From Negativicoccus succinicivorans (lineage in GTDB: Bacteria; Bacillota; Negativicutes; Veillonellales; Negativicoccaceae): 55,331 nucleotides of DNA. The notes under the pieces were generated by a model. It was not told the DNA's origin and searched no databases. It saw only the letters and a list, made by a program, of their open reading frames with translations. Where the stretch lies: assembly GCF_014207605.1 (NCBI RefSeq), contig NZ_JACHHI010000004.1, positions 87,384 to 142,714 on the forward strand, given 5' to 3'. Below, in pieces: positions 1-11,800 of the stretch (positions within the stretch are counted from its first letter, which is position 1; every line of letters begins with the position of its first letter). Position numbers and translations under genes: made by a program.

Positions 1-1
1 A

Positions 2-646
2 GTAGCGGCTGTTGCCGTCGGCAATGAAGAGGAAGGATTTACCCGTCAGGTTACGGGCGTCGCCGCCGGCACGGAAGATACCGACGCGGTGAACGTGGTT
101 CAGCTGAAAAAACTGGCCAGCAATGTAAACGAACAAATGACCGGGTTAGATACCCGCATCACAACGAACACTGAAAACATTACCGCGAACACTGAAAAAA
201 TTACCGTTTTAAACGGACGAGTCGATCGACTGGACACGAGAGTGGACAGAATCGGCGCGGGCGCGGCCGCGTTGGCGGGACTTCATCCCTTGGATTATGA
301 TCCCGAAAACAAATGGGACTTCGCGGCGAGCTATGGCAACTATAACGGCGCGAATGCGGTAGCCATCGGCGCATTCTATCGGCCGACCGCAAACAGAATG
401 TTCAGCGTCGGCGGCTCGTTCGGCGGCGGCGAAAACATGCTGAATGTCGGCTTCTCCATGAAAGTGGGACAGGAAACAGGCATCAGCACTTCCAAAATCG
501 CCATGGCGAACGAAATCAGAGATCTGAAAACCGCGAATGAGAAGATGCAGCAAGAAAATAAATTCATGCAGCAAGAAAACAAAGAAATGAAGAACGAAAT
601 CGAAATTTTGAAGCAACAAGTGCAGCAACTCATGGCAACAAAATAG
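2..646 (+). CDS. Trimeric autotransporter adhesin, C-terminal part (5' end outside window)
   Basis: The frame is open from the window edge (first full codon at base 2), so this is the last 214 residues of a longer gene; the GTG at 89 is internal. It begins with a YadA-type neck (TGVAAGTEDTDAVNVVQLK) and a short coiled coil. The YadA anchor follows at about bases 241-470 (GAGAAALAGLHPLD, then a Gly-rich SVGGSFGGGENM strand). In the family the anchor forms a 12-stranded trimeric outer-membrane barrel. Unlike classical YadA the chain does not end at the barrel: about 50 residues of Gln/Glu/Lys-rich coiled coil (repeats of MQQEN) follow, which should lie in the periplasm. It is the first of four adhesin genes in a row. 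The family call is firm; the ligand is unknown. Confidence 0.93.
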   Translation, partial: VAAVAVGNEEEGFTRQVTGVAAGTEDTDAVNVVQLKKLASNVNEQMTGLDTRITTNTENITANTEKITVLNGRVDRLDTRVDRIGAGAAALAGLHPLDYDPENKWDFAASYGNYNGANAVAIGAFYRPTANRMFSVGGSFGGGENMLNVGFSMKVGQETGISTSKIAMANEIRDLKTANEKMQQENKFMQQENKEMKNEIEILKQQVQQLMATK

Positions 647-660
647 GCGCGGCGCAGGAG

Positions 661-690
661 GAAGGAACCCGTTACGGGTTCCTTCTTTTT
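661..690 (+). terminator. Intrinsic terminator of the first adhesin gene
   Basis: An 11-bp perfect stem (661-671 with 675-685) with a 3-base loop is followed by a T-run, 15 bases after the stop codon. Confidence 0.9.
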
Positions 691-1000
691 TATTTCTTTT
701 TTATTCTTGGGCTTGCAAATACGGGATATTCATCGTCATAAAGGTAAGTACCTTAAATCTTACTAAACTCTAAGAGAAAATCACCATGATATAAAGTCAT
801 GGAAGTTGTTCGACATGCGATATTTATATATAGTTAAAGAGGTAATCATCTTGTAATTAACCTATAATAAAATTGAATAATTATACATGGCATCAGATAA
901 TGCATCAGAATATCAAACGAGATGGATGCCGGATTTGGGAGGTGGCGCATTACCTCATGGGCGGTTTATTGGGGAAGGTATTTAGAGAGGAGCACAAGAA
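691..1000 (+). other. AT-rich intergenic leader of the second adhesin
   Basis: No gene is seen here. A TATAAT hexamer at 863-868 is a possible -10 box, but there is no convincing -35 at normal spacing. A ribosome binding site (AGAGAGGAG, 984-992) precedes the GTG start at 1001. Nothing else stands out. Confidence 0.5.
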
Positions 1001-4000
1001 GTGAATAAAATTTATAAAATTATTTGGAGTAAAGCGGTAGGAGCCTACGTGGTGACTTCCGAGCTCGCTAAGTCGCACACCAAGAGCCCGTCGGGTAAAG
1101 GACTGCGGCGAAGCGTCACGGCGGCTCTTTTGGCGGCCATGGTGGCGGCGCCTGTCGCGTTCGGCGTGTACGCGGCCGAGGACACCCACTACGTCTCGGT
1201 AAATAGCACTAACAAGGCTACAGATTCCAACTATGATAATCAAGGCGCGCAGGCGGAAAACAGTATCGCGATCGGTCCTTCCGTCAAGACGACAGGCGAG
1301 GACAATATCGTTATCGGATCGGGAGAACTGGGCGGGAAAAAAGGCGTCACATCCGTTAACGGGCAGAGGGTTCTTGTCGTCGGTCACGGGAACTATTTCC
1401 AACCGACATCGGACCGGAACGGAAAACCTGTTTCCTACCGGGACTCCGCTATTATCGGTCATGATAATAAACTTCTGCAAGGGAATGCAGACGATGCGGG
1501 CGGGGGAACCCCGGCTTACCAGATTATTCACGGGTGGAAAAACACACTCAAAGGATCTTTTACGGGGGCCATCGGATATGAGAATGAAATAAAAAACAGT
1601 TGCCGTCCCAATAATACGAGTCAGAATATGGCGTTCGCTATCGGCACAGAAAATACGATCGACGCGACCGGGTACTACATGGGCGATAAAAATAGGGTCA
1701 ATACTCTTCCGGATTACAAAGAACCGGGCAGCAACCCAAATACGGTGGGCGCTGATTTATATGTGGTCGGACGGCATAATATTATAGGCTCTTCCAAAAG
1801 TGAAGAATGGTATGTAAGCGCGGGACATATTGTCGGATCGGACAATGTCGTCTACAGTAATAATGCCAATGTATTCGGCGATAACAATAAAGTTTACTTC
1901 GGTTCCGGCATTGCGATCGGAAACGCTAATAAAGTGGGCATCGACAATGCAGGAAATCTCGTCAAGAATAAAGATGGTCGCGCGATTTATAATCCTGTCG
2001 CTGTCGGACATGGGAATATCGTTACAGGGAATTACGGAGTCGCGCTTGGTGTGACAGCCGAATCAAAAGGGAAAAAAGCGACCGCCGTCGGTTCCACCGC
2101 GCAAGCATTAAGTGATTATTCCGCCGCGATGGGCAGCGAGAACCGGGCGAGTGGATACGGCAGTGTTGCGGTCGGCTCTTTAAATAACAAATATGCTTTT
2201 TATAATCCGAGGGGGCAGAGATGGAAAAGCTTTGACTCCGGAGATTCTTCCAGTGCTGTGGGTGTCCAAAATATTTCTACCGGAGAAGAGTCTAATGCGG
2301 TAGGATACCAGAATATTTCTGCCGGCGCAGAATCCAGTGCAGTAGGTGTGAAGAATAAAACGCTGGAAGAGAAATCCTCTTCTTTCGGGTATCTCAATGT
2401 AGCTGCAGGCAAGCAGTCTTCCGCATTCGGCTATTCTAACCAGGCAACGGAAGCGTACGGTTTTGCTGCCGGTTCTGTTAACTACGCAGGCGGACAGTAC
2501 AGCACTGCCGTAGGCGGCTGGAACCAAGCGGAAGGAAAGAAAAGCCAGGCGGTCGGTTACAAGAACTTTGTCAGCGGTTACGGGGCTGTGTCGATCGGTT
2601 CGGAAAATAATCTGAACTTTGTAAAACAATACCAGGCGCTTGGTTTTGTCAAGACAGGTGATTTGTCCAGTGCTTTAGGTATCAGCAACACGACGGCAGG
2701 TCGTAAATCCATGGGGATCGGGAGCAGTAACTACGCCTTCGGTACTAAGTCGGCCGGCATAGGCATGAATAACTATTCCATGGGGTATGAAACCTTGGCG
2801 ATCGGGCACTATGCTGTCGCCGGCAGCGAAGATCCATCCAAGATAGATCAGGTGAAATACGCGGCGGCTATCGGAAACAGAGCGAGAAGCACGATAACCG
2901 ATGCCGTGGCGATCGGCTCTTTCTCGAATACGACAAGAGACAAGGGCGATTACGGATATAACCCCGCGCTGGGAAAAGCGGTAACCGACACGGATATTAC
3001 CGACGATGCGAACATAGGAACATACAGAGCAGAACTGGAAGCTGCGCGCGTCGCATGGCAGGAATCCATGGAAAAAGCGGAAGATTTGTTGCATAAGATT
3101 CAAACAGGGCAATTTGCAAATCAAGCGGAATACCAACAATGGGGGGCTGAATATGATAAGTTGGAAGCGGACGCTGATGCTAAGCTGGAAGCCTATCATG
3201 AAGCGCAGAAAAAAGTAGGCGCTCTCGTCGGCGCATGGCAGGGACAGATGGCCGCTCTTTCCGTAGGTGACGAAGCTACGGGCAGAACGAGACAGATCAC
3301 GGGCGTTGCGGCCGGCTCCGCCGATACTGACGCGGTCAACGTCGCGCAGTTGAAAGCCATCGACCGGAAATTGGCCCAAGGCGCGGTTCATTACTACTCC
3401 GTAACCAGTGACAAAAAAGCGGCGGGCTCCAACTTTGACAACGACGGAGCGAAAGCCGCTGACAGCATGGTTATCGGCATCGGCTCGACTTCGGAAGCTG
3501 TAAACAGTACCGTCATTGGTAACAACAACACGTTAACGGGCGGTAAGCGAGATAGCGACGGCGTCCGCAGAAACAACAGCATCGTTGTCGGAGAGAATAT
3601 TGAAGTAGACGGTACACATAACGCGGTATTTGGCACGGATTACAGAAACGGGGATAACAAGCTGACCAAAGTGGCAGGCGATCAGAATACCGTCATCGGC
3701 GTAGGAAACCTTGTCGGCTATACAGCGAAAGTTGATCCGGCAGATCAAAACGCATGGATTTATACGAAGAACAGCGCCGGAAGTGACCAGAACGTAGCCG
3801 TCGGTTTGACAAATACGGTCAACGGGGGCAGCATTGCCATCGGAACCAGCTCGGAAGTGACGTCGTTGGGTACCTCTGTCGGACATGGCAATACAATCAT
3901 CAGCAGCGAGCAGTACGGCCTCGCGTTAGGCAACAAACTGATTGTGGACGGTTATCAGTCGATCGCTGTCGGCTCGGAATCAAAAGCGACAGCGGACTGG

Positions 4001-5239
4001 GCGACAGCCATCGGACAGGAAGCCATTGCGGAAAAAGAGGGTTCAGTCGCTATTGGAATGGAAACTAAAGCAATAACCATAAACGGAGTGGCTCTCGGTT
4101 CATACAGCGTTGCCGACAGGGCAAAGGGCGCCATCGGCTATTTAGCGGGAGATAAGACATCAAAAGCTTGGAAATCCAATGTAGGAGCTCTCTCTATCGG
4201 TGGCGGAGAATATGATGTTACCCGTCAGATCACGGGCGTAGCCGCAGGCAGTGAAGACACCGACGCCGTCAACGTCGCGCAGCTGAAAGCGGTACAGGAA
4301 ATCGCGGCGGCCAAGACCACTATCGAAGCGGGCGACAATATCAAAGTCGAAGCGGGAAGCGCGAAAGGCAGCTACAAAATTTCGGCTACCAATACATACA
4401 CGACCGGCGGCACGTATGATGCGGTGAATAAGAAAATCACATTCACGAGAAGTGACAACCAAACCTATGATGTCAACCTTGCCGATTTTGCAGGCAACGT
4501 GACGGATACGAGAAATACGATTGCGAACAGTGACACCGTAACCGTAGATGATACCGATAAAAACGCGGACGGAAGCATCAACTACAAGCTGAATGTCAAG
4601 ACGGACGGTAAGGTCGCGAAAAACGATAAAGGCATTGTCACCGGCGGAACCGTTTACAACGAAACAAGAATTGAAAAAGACGGTAACTACATCAAAGCCG
4701 AAAACACGGCAGGGCAGAACCTGATCGCCTTGGACAAACAGGTAGGTGCCAATACGACCAACATTGCCGAGTTGAACAATCGCGTATATGACATGGGCAA
4801 CCGTGTTGACCGCGTCGGCGCGGGCGCGGCGGCGTTGGCGGGACTCCATCCGCTGGACTTTGATCCGGACGACAAATGGGACTTCGCCGCGAGCTATGGC
4901 AACTACAAAGGAGCTCACGCATTAGCGATCGGCGCCTTCTACCGACCGAACGAAAGCAAAATGTTCAGCGTCGGCGGCTCGTTCGGCGGCGGCGAAAACA
5001 TGCTCAATATCGGCTTCTCCATGAAAGTGGGAAGAGGCAATGAGTACATGAAACTTTCCCGCTCCGAAATGGCGAAGCAACTGGACGCGCAAGCGAAAAA
5101 ACTGGATGAGCAAGCGCAAAAGCTGGACGCGCAAACGCAAAAACTGGATGCGCAAGACGAACAGATCCGAGACATGCAAGCCGAGATGAAGGCAATCACG
5201 CAAAAGCTTGCGACACTCCAAGCGCGGTCCGGAAAATAA
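1001..5239 (+). CDS. Trimeric autotransporter adhesin, 1412 aa
   Basis: A surface fibre exported by type Vc secretion. The GTG start is chosen because it follows a good ribosome binding site and begins the extended signal peptide (MNKIYKIIWSK, the ESPR); a hydrophobic core follows, ending near residue 58. The passenger is mostly YadA-head left-handed helix repeats (many AVG/AIG turns). Two neck motifs (RQITGVAAGS...NVAQLK) lie near residues 765 and 1075, then a coiled-coil stalk, and the YadA anchor lies at about 1268-1343. A charged, helical insert (about 665-755) interrupts the last head repeat before the first neck. The last 60 residues are a heptad coiled coil (LDAQ repeats) beyond the barrel, presumably periplasmic. 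It is a monocistronic unit with its own terminator. The ligand is unknown. Confidence 0.93.
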   Translation: MNKIYKIIWSKAVGAYVVTSELAKSHTKSPSGKGLRRSVTAALLAAMVAAPVAFGVYAAEDTHYVSVNSTNKATDSNYDNQGAQAENSIAIGPSVKTTGEDNIVIGSGELGGKKGVTSVNGQRVLVVGHGNYFQPTSDRNGKPVSYRDSAIIGHDNKLLQGNADDAGGGTPAYQIIHGWKNTLKGSFTGAIGYENEIKNSCRPNNTSQNMAFAIGTENTIDATGYYMGDKNRVNTLPDYKEPGSNPNTVGADLYVVGRHNIIGSSKSEEWYVSAGHIVGSDNVVYSNNANVFGDNNKVYFGSGIAIGNANKVGIDNAGNLVKNKDGRAIYNPVAVGHGNIVTGNYGVALGVTAESKGKKATAVGSTAQALSDYSAAMGSENRASGYGSVAVGSLNNKYAFYNPRGQRWKSFDSGDSSSAVGVQNISTGEESNAVGYQNISAGAESSAVGVKNKTLEEKSSSFGYLNVAAGKQSSAFGYSNQATEAYGFAAGSVNYAGGQYSTAVGGWNQAEGKKSQAVGYKNFVSGYGAVSIGSENNLNFVKQYQALGFVKTGDLSSALGISNTTAGRKSMGIGSSNYAFGTKSAGIGMNNYSMGYETLAIGHYAVAGSEDPSKIDQVKYAAAIGNRARSTITDAVAIGSFSNTTRDKGDYGYNPALGKAVTDTDITDDANIGTYRAELEAARVAWQESMEKAEDLLHKIQTGQFANQAEYQQWGAEYDKLEADADAKLEAYHEAQKKVGALVGAWQGQMAALSVGDEATGRTRQITGVAAGSADTDAVNVAQLKAIDRKLAQGAVHYYSVTSDKKAAGSNFDNDGAKAADSMVIGIGSTSEAVNSTVIGNNNTLTGGKRDSDGVRRNNSIVVGENIEVDGTHNAVFGTDYRNGDNKLTKVAGDQNTVIGVGNLVGYTAKVDPADQNAWIYTKNSAGSDQNVAVGLTNTVNGGSIAIGTSSEVTSLGTSVGHGNTIISSEQYGLALGNKLIVDGYQSIAVGSESKATADWATAIGQEAIAEKEGSVAIGMETKAITINGVALGSYSVADRAKGAIGYLAGDKTSKAWKSNVGALSIGGGEYDVTRQITGVAAGSEDTDAVNVAQLKAVQEIAAAKTTIEAGDNIKVEAGSAKGSYKISATNTYTTGGTYDAVNKKITFTRSDNQTYDVNLADFAGNVTDTRNTIANSDTVTVDDTDKNADGSINYKLNVKTDGKVAKNDKGIVTGGTVYNETRIEKDGNYIKAENTAGQNLIALDKQVGANTTNIAELNNRVYDMGNRVDRVGAGAAALAGLHPLDFDPDDKWDFAASYGNYKGAHALAIGAFYRPNESKMFSVGGSFGGGENMLNIGFSMKVGRGNEYMKLSRSEMAKQLDAQAKKLDEQAQKLDAQTQKLDAQDEQIRDMQAEMKAITQKLATLQARSGK

Positions 5240-5275
5240 AAAACGGCAGCGAAAAGAATCATCCTTTCGCGACAG

Positions 5276-5313
5276 AAAAAGATCACGGCGCGTACGCGTC
5301 GTGATCTTTTTTG
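5276..5313 (+). terminator. Intrinsic terminator of the second adhesin
   Basis: A long inverted repeat centred at 5293/5294 (AAAAAGATCACG... / ...CGTGATCTTTTTT) ends in T6. Both the hairpin and its flanks (CAGAAAAAG before, GCATGGGA after) resemble the terminator at 15641-15672, so these 3' ends are duplicated. Confidence 0.88.
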
Positions 5314-5317
5314 CATG

Positions 5318-5666
5318 GGAGATTTACGCTTTAAGGCGCGTTAGCGTAGCAACGAAAGCCGCGCTCGCTTATCGGGAATTATCCTCGAAACGGATGGAAA
5401 GCGCGTGCGCCGGGACGATAAAATCATCCCGCGTAAGCGCGAAAAATTTTACCGCGAATCGTGTCGCTTTCCGCGCTTGCGACCGTTTGCATTAAGATTA
5501 AAAAAGATTATGTTTTTTCTGTTTTGTAAAGCTTCCGCAAAGAATAATAGAATTTCTTTTTACTGTGGGATGCTTTTCCCGTGAAGACAGCTTGTTTCCT
5601 TGGGAGATACGCGACCTATCAACGCGTGCAGCGGGCGAAAACGGCGCGTGACGGCTGGAAATCGGT
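5318..5666 (+). other. Intergenic region without a recognisable gene
   Basis: About 350 bases between the adhesin terminator and the promoter repeats. Short frames are present, but none has a ribosome binding site or recognisable protein features. Confidence 0.5.
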
Positions 5667-5738
5667 CAGTGCTATGAAGCATGTCTGTATCGGTGCTATG
5701 AAACATGTCTGTATCGGTGCTGTGAAACATGTCTGTAT
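5667..5738 (+). repeat. Three 24-bp tandem repeats immediately upstream of a -35 box
   Basis: The units are 5667-5690, 5691-5714 and 5715-5738, differing at only a few positions (core GTGCTATGAAACATGTCTG). Each contains the palindrome ACATGT, degenerate in unit 1 (GCATGT). The last unit ends one base before the -35 box at 5739. This is a possible operator array or a length-variable promoter element. Confidence 0.9.
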
Positions 5739-5767
5739 TTGATATCGCTATATGCATGATATATAAT
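5739..5767 (+). promoter_or_regulatory. Sigma-70-type promoter of the largest adhesin gene
   Basis: TTGATA (5739-5744), 17-base spacer, TATAAT (5762-5767). It lies directly after the 24-bp repeats and about 80 bases before the ATG at 5850. Confidence 0.8.
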
Positions 5768-5849
5768 AAATAAGATGGAAAAGATTATAGAAAAATGATT
5801 GAATTATTGAATTGCCGATTAGAGCAATCGTTTGTTGTGGGAGGGAAGC

Positions 5850-8800
5850 ATGAATAAAATTTATAAGTTGATCTGGAGCAAGGTCAAAAACTGCTGGGTT
5901 GTCACCTCGGAAATGGCAAAAGGACATGGGAAAAATAAATCCCGCGTTCAAAACAGCCTGCTTGCCGCTTTTGTGACGGCGGCGCTTTTGGCGGGCGGCG
6001 TGACAGATGTACAGGCGCTGACGCAACAGGAAAAAGAGGAAGTCGCCCAATATTTGCTTGACAAGATTGCTCACGGCGGAGAAATCCCCGGTGTGGACGC
6101 GACGCGCGGGTCCACGAATTTTCCTGATGCCATTGCGCATCGTATTTTCTACTATAATGACATTTCGAATAAAATCGGCGAGAAGCTGAAAAAGGACGGA
6201 CTGACGCTCCGGTATTTTGGCGTACGTCCGGACTACATTGAACCGTCCCGCGACTATTTGGAACGCTATGCTAAAACCGACTGGACCAACGTCGATAACG
6301 ACGGTGCATTCGGTGCGCACTCCATGGCGCTCGGCTACCGTGCCTTCTCGGAAGCCAAACATGGCGTTGCCATCGGTCGTTCCGCCTTGGCGGGGGGATC
6401 TAAGCGGGGAGAGAACGATTACGGCGGTGACGGCGGCGTCGCTATCGGCAATACGGCTTGGGCGTTGGGGGATAAAGCGGTTTCCATCGGAAATGACGCG
6501 CGTGCCGTTCATAAAGGCATTGCCATCGGGATTCAAGCCGAAGCGGGCTTGGACGAAAATGATAATACGACCGACTGGTCTACCAGCCCCGGCTTTACAC
6601 CGAAACCGGGTAAGTCGATTCAGTATGACCCGAAAACGAAATTGCCCTACGTGACTAGTGACCTTAGGGATAAAATGGGTGCCATTGCTATCGGTATCGA
6701 TGCCAAAGCACATGGCAATCACTCCACTGCCATGGGTGTGGGCGCAAAAGCAAAGTCACGCTATGCATGGAGCTTCGGTTACTCTTCGGAAGCATCGGGG
6801 GTCGGCTCCATTGCCTTCGGTAGTCGTGCCACCGCCAAAGGAACCAGCGCGATTGCTATTGGCAGCGGTAACTACGATCAGCCGAACGGTGGGGCGCAGG
6901 CATACAGCGAGGACACGATTGCCATCGGTCGCGGAGCGAAAGCCGGCAATGAAGATGATACGGCAACGACATATAATACCGTCGCTATCGGACGGGAAGC
7001 CAGAGCGTACGGCAAAAACTCGATCGCATTGGGCGGAACTGCCAATGTAGGTGATATCTGGCAAAAACAATTAGCTGATGGCGGTACGGCGATCGGCAGC
7101 AGTGCCAATGCGGCCTTGGAAAACGCTACGGCGATCGGACATAATTCGATAGCCTATGCGAAGGACGCGGTGACCCTCGGCGCGAACACCAGAGCGGATA
7201 TCGATGGTGGCGTGGCGTTGGGCAGTGAGTCCAACGTAGGCTCTTATGCCGATTCGAGTTATGGCAAAGCGGGTAAAGTCGGTTATGATCCGTTGGGAAC
7301 CGATGCGGATGGAACTTCCACGTGGAAGGCTACAAAAGCGGCCGTTTCTGTCGGTAATCAGCAAAAGGACATTACCCGGCAGATTGTCAATGTCGCTGCC
7401 GGTACGGACAACACCGACGCGGTCAACGTGGCGCAGCTGAAAACTCTCGGGCGCAAAGCATGGAAAGACCTTGCTGCCGCAAAGGACGAGCTGGGGGCGA
7501 GAATTGCTACGAATACCACAAGTATTACCGCTCTTTCCGGGAAAGTACGCACAAACACGCAAGATATCGGGCGTCTTAAGACGGATGTAAGTACAAATGA
7601 TACAAGAATCAGATACTTGTATGACAATATGCCTTTCATGCACTACGTTTCCGTTAACGAAGGAAATACCAATAAAACGACGGATAATCGCAAGAATGAC
7701 GGAGCAAAAGCAGTAGGTTCTATTGCAATCGGGGTCAATGCACATTCTCGCGGGGAAGATGCCGTTACTTTAGGCTACAATTCTTTCAGCAGAGGACAGA
7801 GCAGTGTCATCATCGGTGAAACTTCAACGCACATGTCCAGTGCAACTAAACCGATTAAAGACGGACAATTTGAGCAAAGTATCATTGTCGGCAGCCAGAA
7901 CGAAATCTATGCGCTGGAAAAAGACTTGGGCGGACGCGAAGACACTATTTTAGGAAGTAAAAACGAAATTACAGAATCTCACGGCACCTTTGTCCGCGGT
8001 GTAGGCAATACGGTATATGATGCGTACAATGATGAAGTCATGACCGCTGATGAAAAGAAACAACTGGAAGGCTATTTACGTAAAGATGAGGATGCGCCGG
8101 AAAGCCCGATCGGCCTCTTTGAAAAAGAAAGAAGCCATGTCACTGTCGACGGTGACGGTAACTCGGTAGCAGGTGCAATCTATACCCGTGTTTCCGGCGT
8201 GAGCAACGACCTTTCTAATACAGAAGGCAAGTCCAGATTGTCCTACAATATCATTACAGGCAACAGAAATAAATTGACCGATTCCAGTCATAACCTGATA
8301 CTGGGCGACAACCACGAGTTGGAAAACGTCAACGGAAACATCATTATCGGCTCGCAGAAAACGAAAACGAAAACCGAAAAATCGAACGTCACCATTCTCG
8401 GCAATGACGCCAACGTCAGCGTCGAAGGCGGCGTGGCTTTGGGTACCGGTTCCGTAGCAAGTACCGCTGCGGGTGCTTTCGGGTACGATCCCGCCACGGA
8501 CAAAGCATCGACAACAGACAATGCGAAATGGAAATCCGGCAATGGCGCTGTATCTGTCGGTAACGCTGATGCGACACGACAGATTACCAATCTTGCCGCA
8601 GGCTTAGCAGACACCGACGCGGTGAACGTAGCCCAGCTCAAAAATAGCAAGACCACCGTCGAAGCGGGCGACTATGTGACCGTTACGCAAAAAACGGAAG
8701 ACGGAAAAGGAACGACCTACACCGTCAAAGGACCGAAAGTCGCCGTAGCTAAAGACGAGAAAAACCTTGTTGTCGATGACATCATGGACGGTGACAAGAA

Positions 8801-11800
8801 AGTCGGTTACCAGCTCAAACTGAAAAAAGATTTGACAGGCCTTACCAGCGTTTCAAGTGAAGCATTCAAAGTTGGTGATAAGACATATATCAATAGCCAG
8901 GGTATCAATGCGAATAGCAATAAAATCACCAACGTGGCAGCCGGAGCGGCAGACGGCGACGCGGTCAACTTCAAACAGTTGAGTGATGTAAAAACAAAAG
9001 TTGAGGCCAACGAAGGCAATATTACAACGAATAAAACGAACATCGGTAACCTGCAAAAAGGCTTCATCGTGAAAGATGAAGGCGCAGGCAAGGCGAATGT
9101 CACACTCGGCGGAGATAAAGAACCGGAAGTCACCTTCAAAGCGAAGGTAGACAAAACAACGGACGCAACGGAGGACGGGTCCTCGCTGACCTCAACTGTC
9201 GATACGAGCAGAAACGTCACCTACACGCTGAACATGAAACAGCTGAAACAAGACCTCGGCATTACCGACGGTCCTGATGGCGTCATGAGCTCGTGGAAAC
9301 TGAAAGTAAAGGACGAAACAACACCGCAGGACATCAAAAACGGCAACACGGTTACCTTTGAGGCTGCCGGCGACGGTCTCACCGTAGAAAGAAAAGACTC
9401 GACCATTAAATACACTATCAAAGGAAGCGAGATTGACCTCAGCGGTAATACCAGTATTACCAATCTGAGTAATGAAATCGAAAAGAGCAAGATCCACTAT
9501 TTCTCCGTCAAGAGTACGGCAACCGGTGCAGGCTCGAACTACGATAATGATGGCGCAAAAAAAGACGGCGGCATTGCTATCGGCAAACAAGCTAGTGCAA
9601 CAGGGACCAGTGATATCGCTATCGGTACGGAAGCGCAAGCGACCGGCGGCTGGGGCGTAGCTATCGGACAGGCAGCGAAAGCGAAGGCGTCGACTGCTGT
9701 TGCCATGGCGTACGCCGCCGAGGCGAAAGGCGCTAATTCGCTCGCGATCGGCATACAGTCGGAAGCGAAAACCAATGACTCCACCGCGTACGGTCGTGGA
9801 GCGAAAGCGCTGGGCGATGTCGCTCTCGCTGTCGGGGCACTGACCAAAGCAGAGGGAAATCATTCTTCCGTATTTGGATACGAAGCGACGACGGACAGCA
9901 CCGCATGGAACGGCACAGCTATCGGCAGAGGAGCCTACATCGGCAAACAGGCAGCGGACGGAACCACGCCGAACATCGGTGTTTCAAATAACTACTACAC
10001 GCCTGTTGACGATGACACCGCTGTGGAAGCCGGCAAAGAAACGAAGAACTCGACGGCGGTCGGATTTGGAGCGAAGTCTTTCGGGTATCAGAATACCGCT
10101 GTCGGAGCAGGTGCGGAAGCATTTGATACGAATACAGTGGCTGTCGGCGTCATGTCCAAAGCCATCGGTCACTATGCCAATGCGTTGGGCAAACAAGCCA
10201 GAGCGGAAGGCGAAAACTCTACCGCCATCGGTCATTTCGCAAGGGCGCTTGGTGAAAGCTCCATGGCCTTAGGTGATTACGCGATTACATCGACCATGGA
10301 CGGCACAGGAAAAGTTAATCATTCGGTAGCGTTCGGCTCGCATGCCCGTGTCGCTACTGACAATTCTCTTGCTTTGGGCTATAACTCTCTCGCGAGTATC
10401 GCCGATGATGTGGACACGGAAGCTTACTTATCCAAGGAAGCCTTCAAGAAAGAAAACGGCGTCGTATCTGTCGGCAATAAAGCATATACTATTGGCGACG
10501 AAACGATCGCGCAGAACTACCGCCGCATTACCAATGTCGCAGGCGGTGCGGACGACAATGACGCGGTTAACGTACTCCAGCTGAAAGCCTTGGAAACCAA
10601 AGTCACGGCCAATGCGGACAATATCACCAAAGGCTGGGTACTCAAAGCGACCTCGGACAAAGACGAAGAGAAAAACGGCAAAACAATCAATAACACGGAT
10701 AATGAAGTTACCTTTGATGTGGAAAAAGATCAGGGACTTACCGTCAAGAGAACCGGCGCGAACATCCAATACGGTGTGAATAACGCTCAACTGGTGAAAA
10801 ATATCAATAACGGCGGCGAGGCAGTCACCAATATTTCCGCGAACTTCTCGATTAGCGGTGCAGACACTACGGCTAAAAAGAATTTGACCCTGAGCAATAC
10901 ATCCGCACCGAACATCCAATTCCTCGGCACGACGGGTGAAACCACCGTTACTGTGGGTGGCACCGATACTGCTCCGACCGTTAAGGTAGGATTAGATCCG
11001 AAGTTCAAGAAACAGGTAACGGATAACACTGAAAACATCAGCAAGAACGCTGAGAACATCGGTAAGAACACCGAAGCCATCGGTAAGAACACTGAAGCCA
11101 TCGGTAAGAACACCGAAGCCATCGGTAAAAACACCGAGAACATCGGTAAGAACACTGAAGCCATCGGTAAGAACACCGAAGCCATCGGTAAGAACACTGA
11201 AGCCATCGGTAAGAACACCGAAGCCATCGGTAAGAACACCGAAGCCATCGGTAAGAACACTGAAGCCATCGGTAAGAACACGAAAGCTATCGAAACCAAC
11301 ACCGAAAATATCGGTAAGAACACGAAAGCTATTGAAAAGAACACGCAAGATATTGCCGCTAAGATGACCTCGTGGAAACTGAAAGCCCAAGGCGTTGCAG
11401 GGGAAGAGGAAATCAAAGACGGTAATGGAGTCACCTTTGACGTAGAAACCGCGGATAACAGAAAAGGCCTCACCGTCACGAGAGAAGGCTCGACCATCAA
11501 GTACGGCATCGACGGAAGCAAGATTGACATCAAAGAAAACGAGACTGTCAAGAAACTTGAGAAGGATATCGAAAACAGCAAGACTACGGTCAAAGCAGGA
11601 GATGGCGAGAAAAATATTTCGGTTGTCAAAACAGACAATAAAAACGAATACACCATCACTCTCGCGAAAGACCTCAAGGACTTGAACTCTGTCTCCGCCA
11701 AGACCGTCAATGCGAGTGAAAAAATCACGGTCGGCGGCGATAAGGTAACGATCAACAACGAAGGTCTTACCATCAAAGACGGCCCGTCCGTCAAAAAAGA

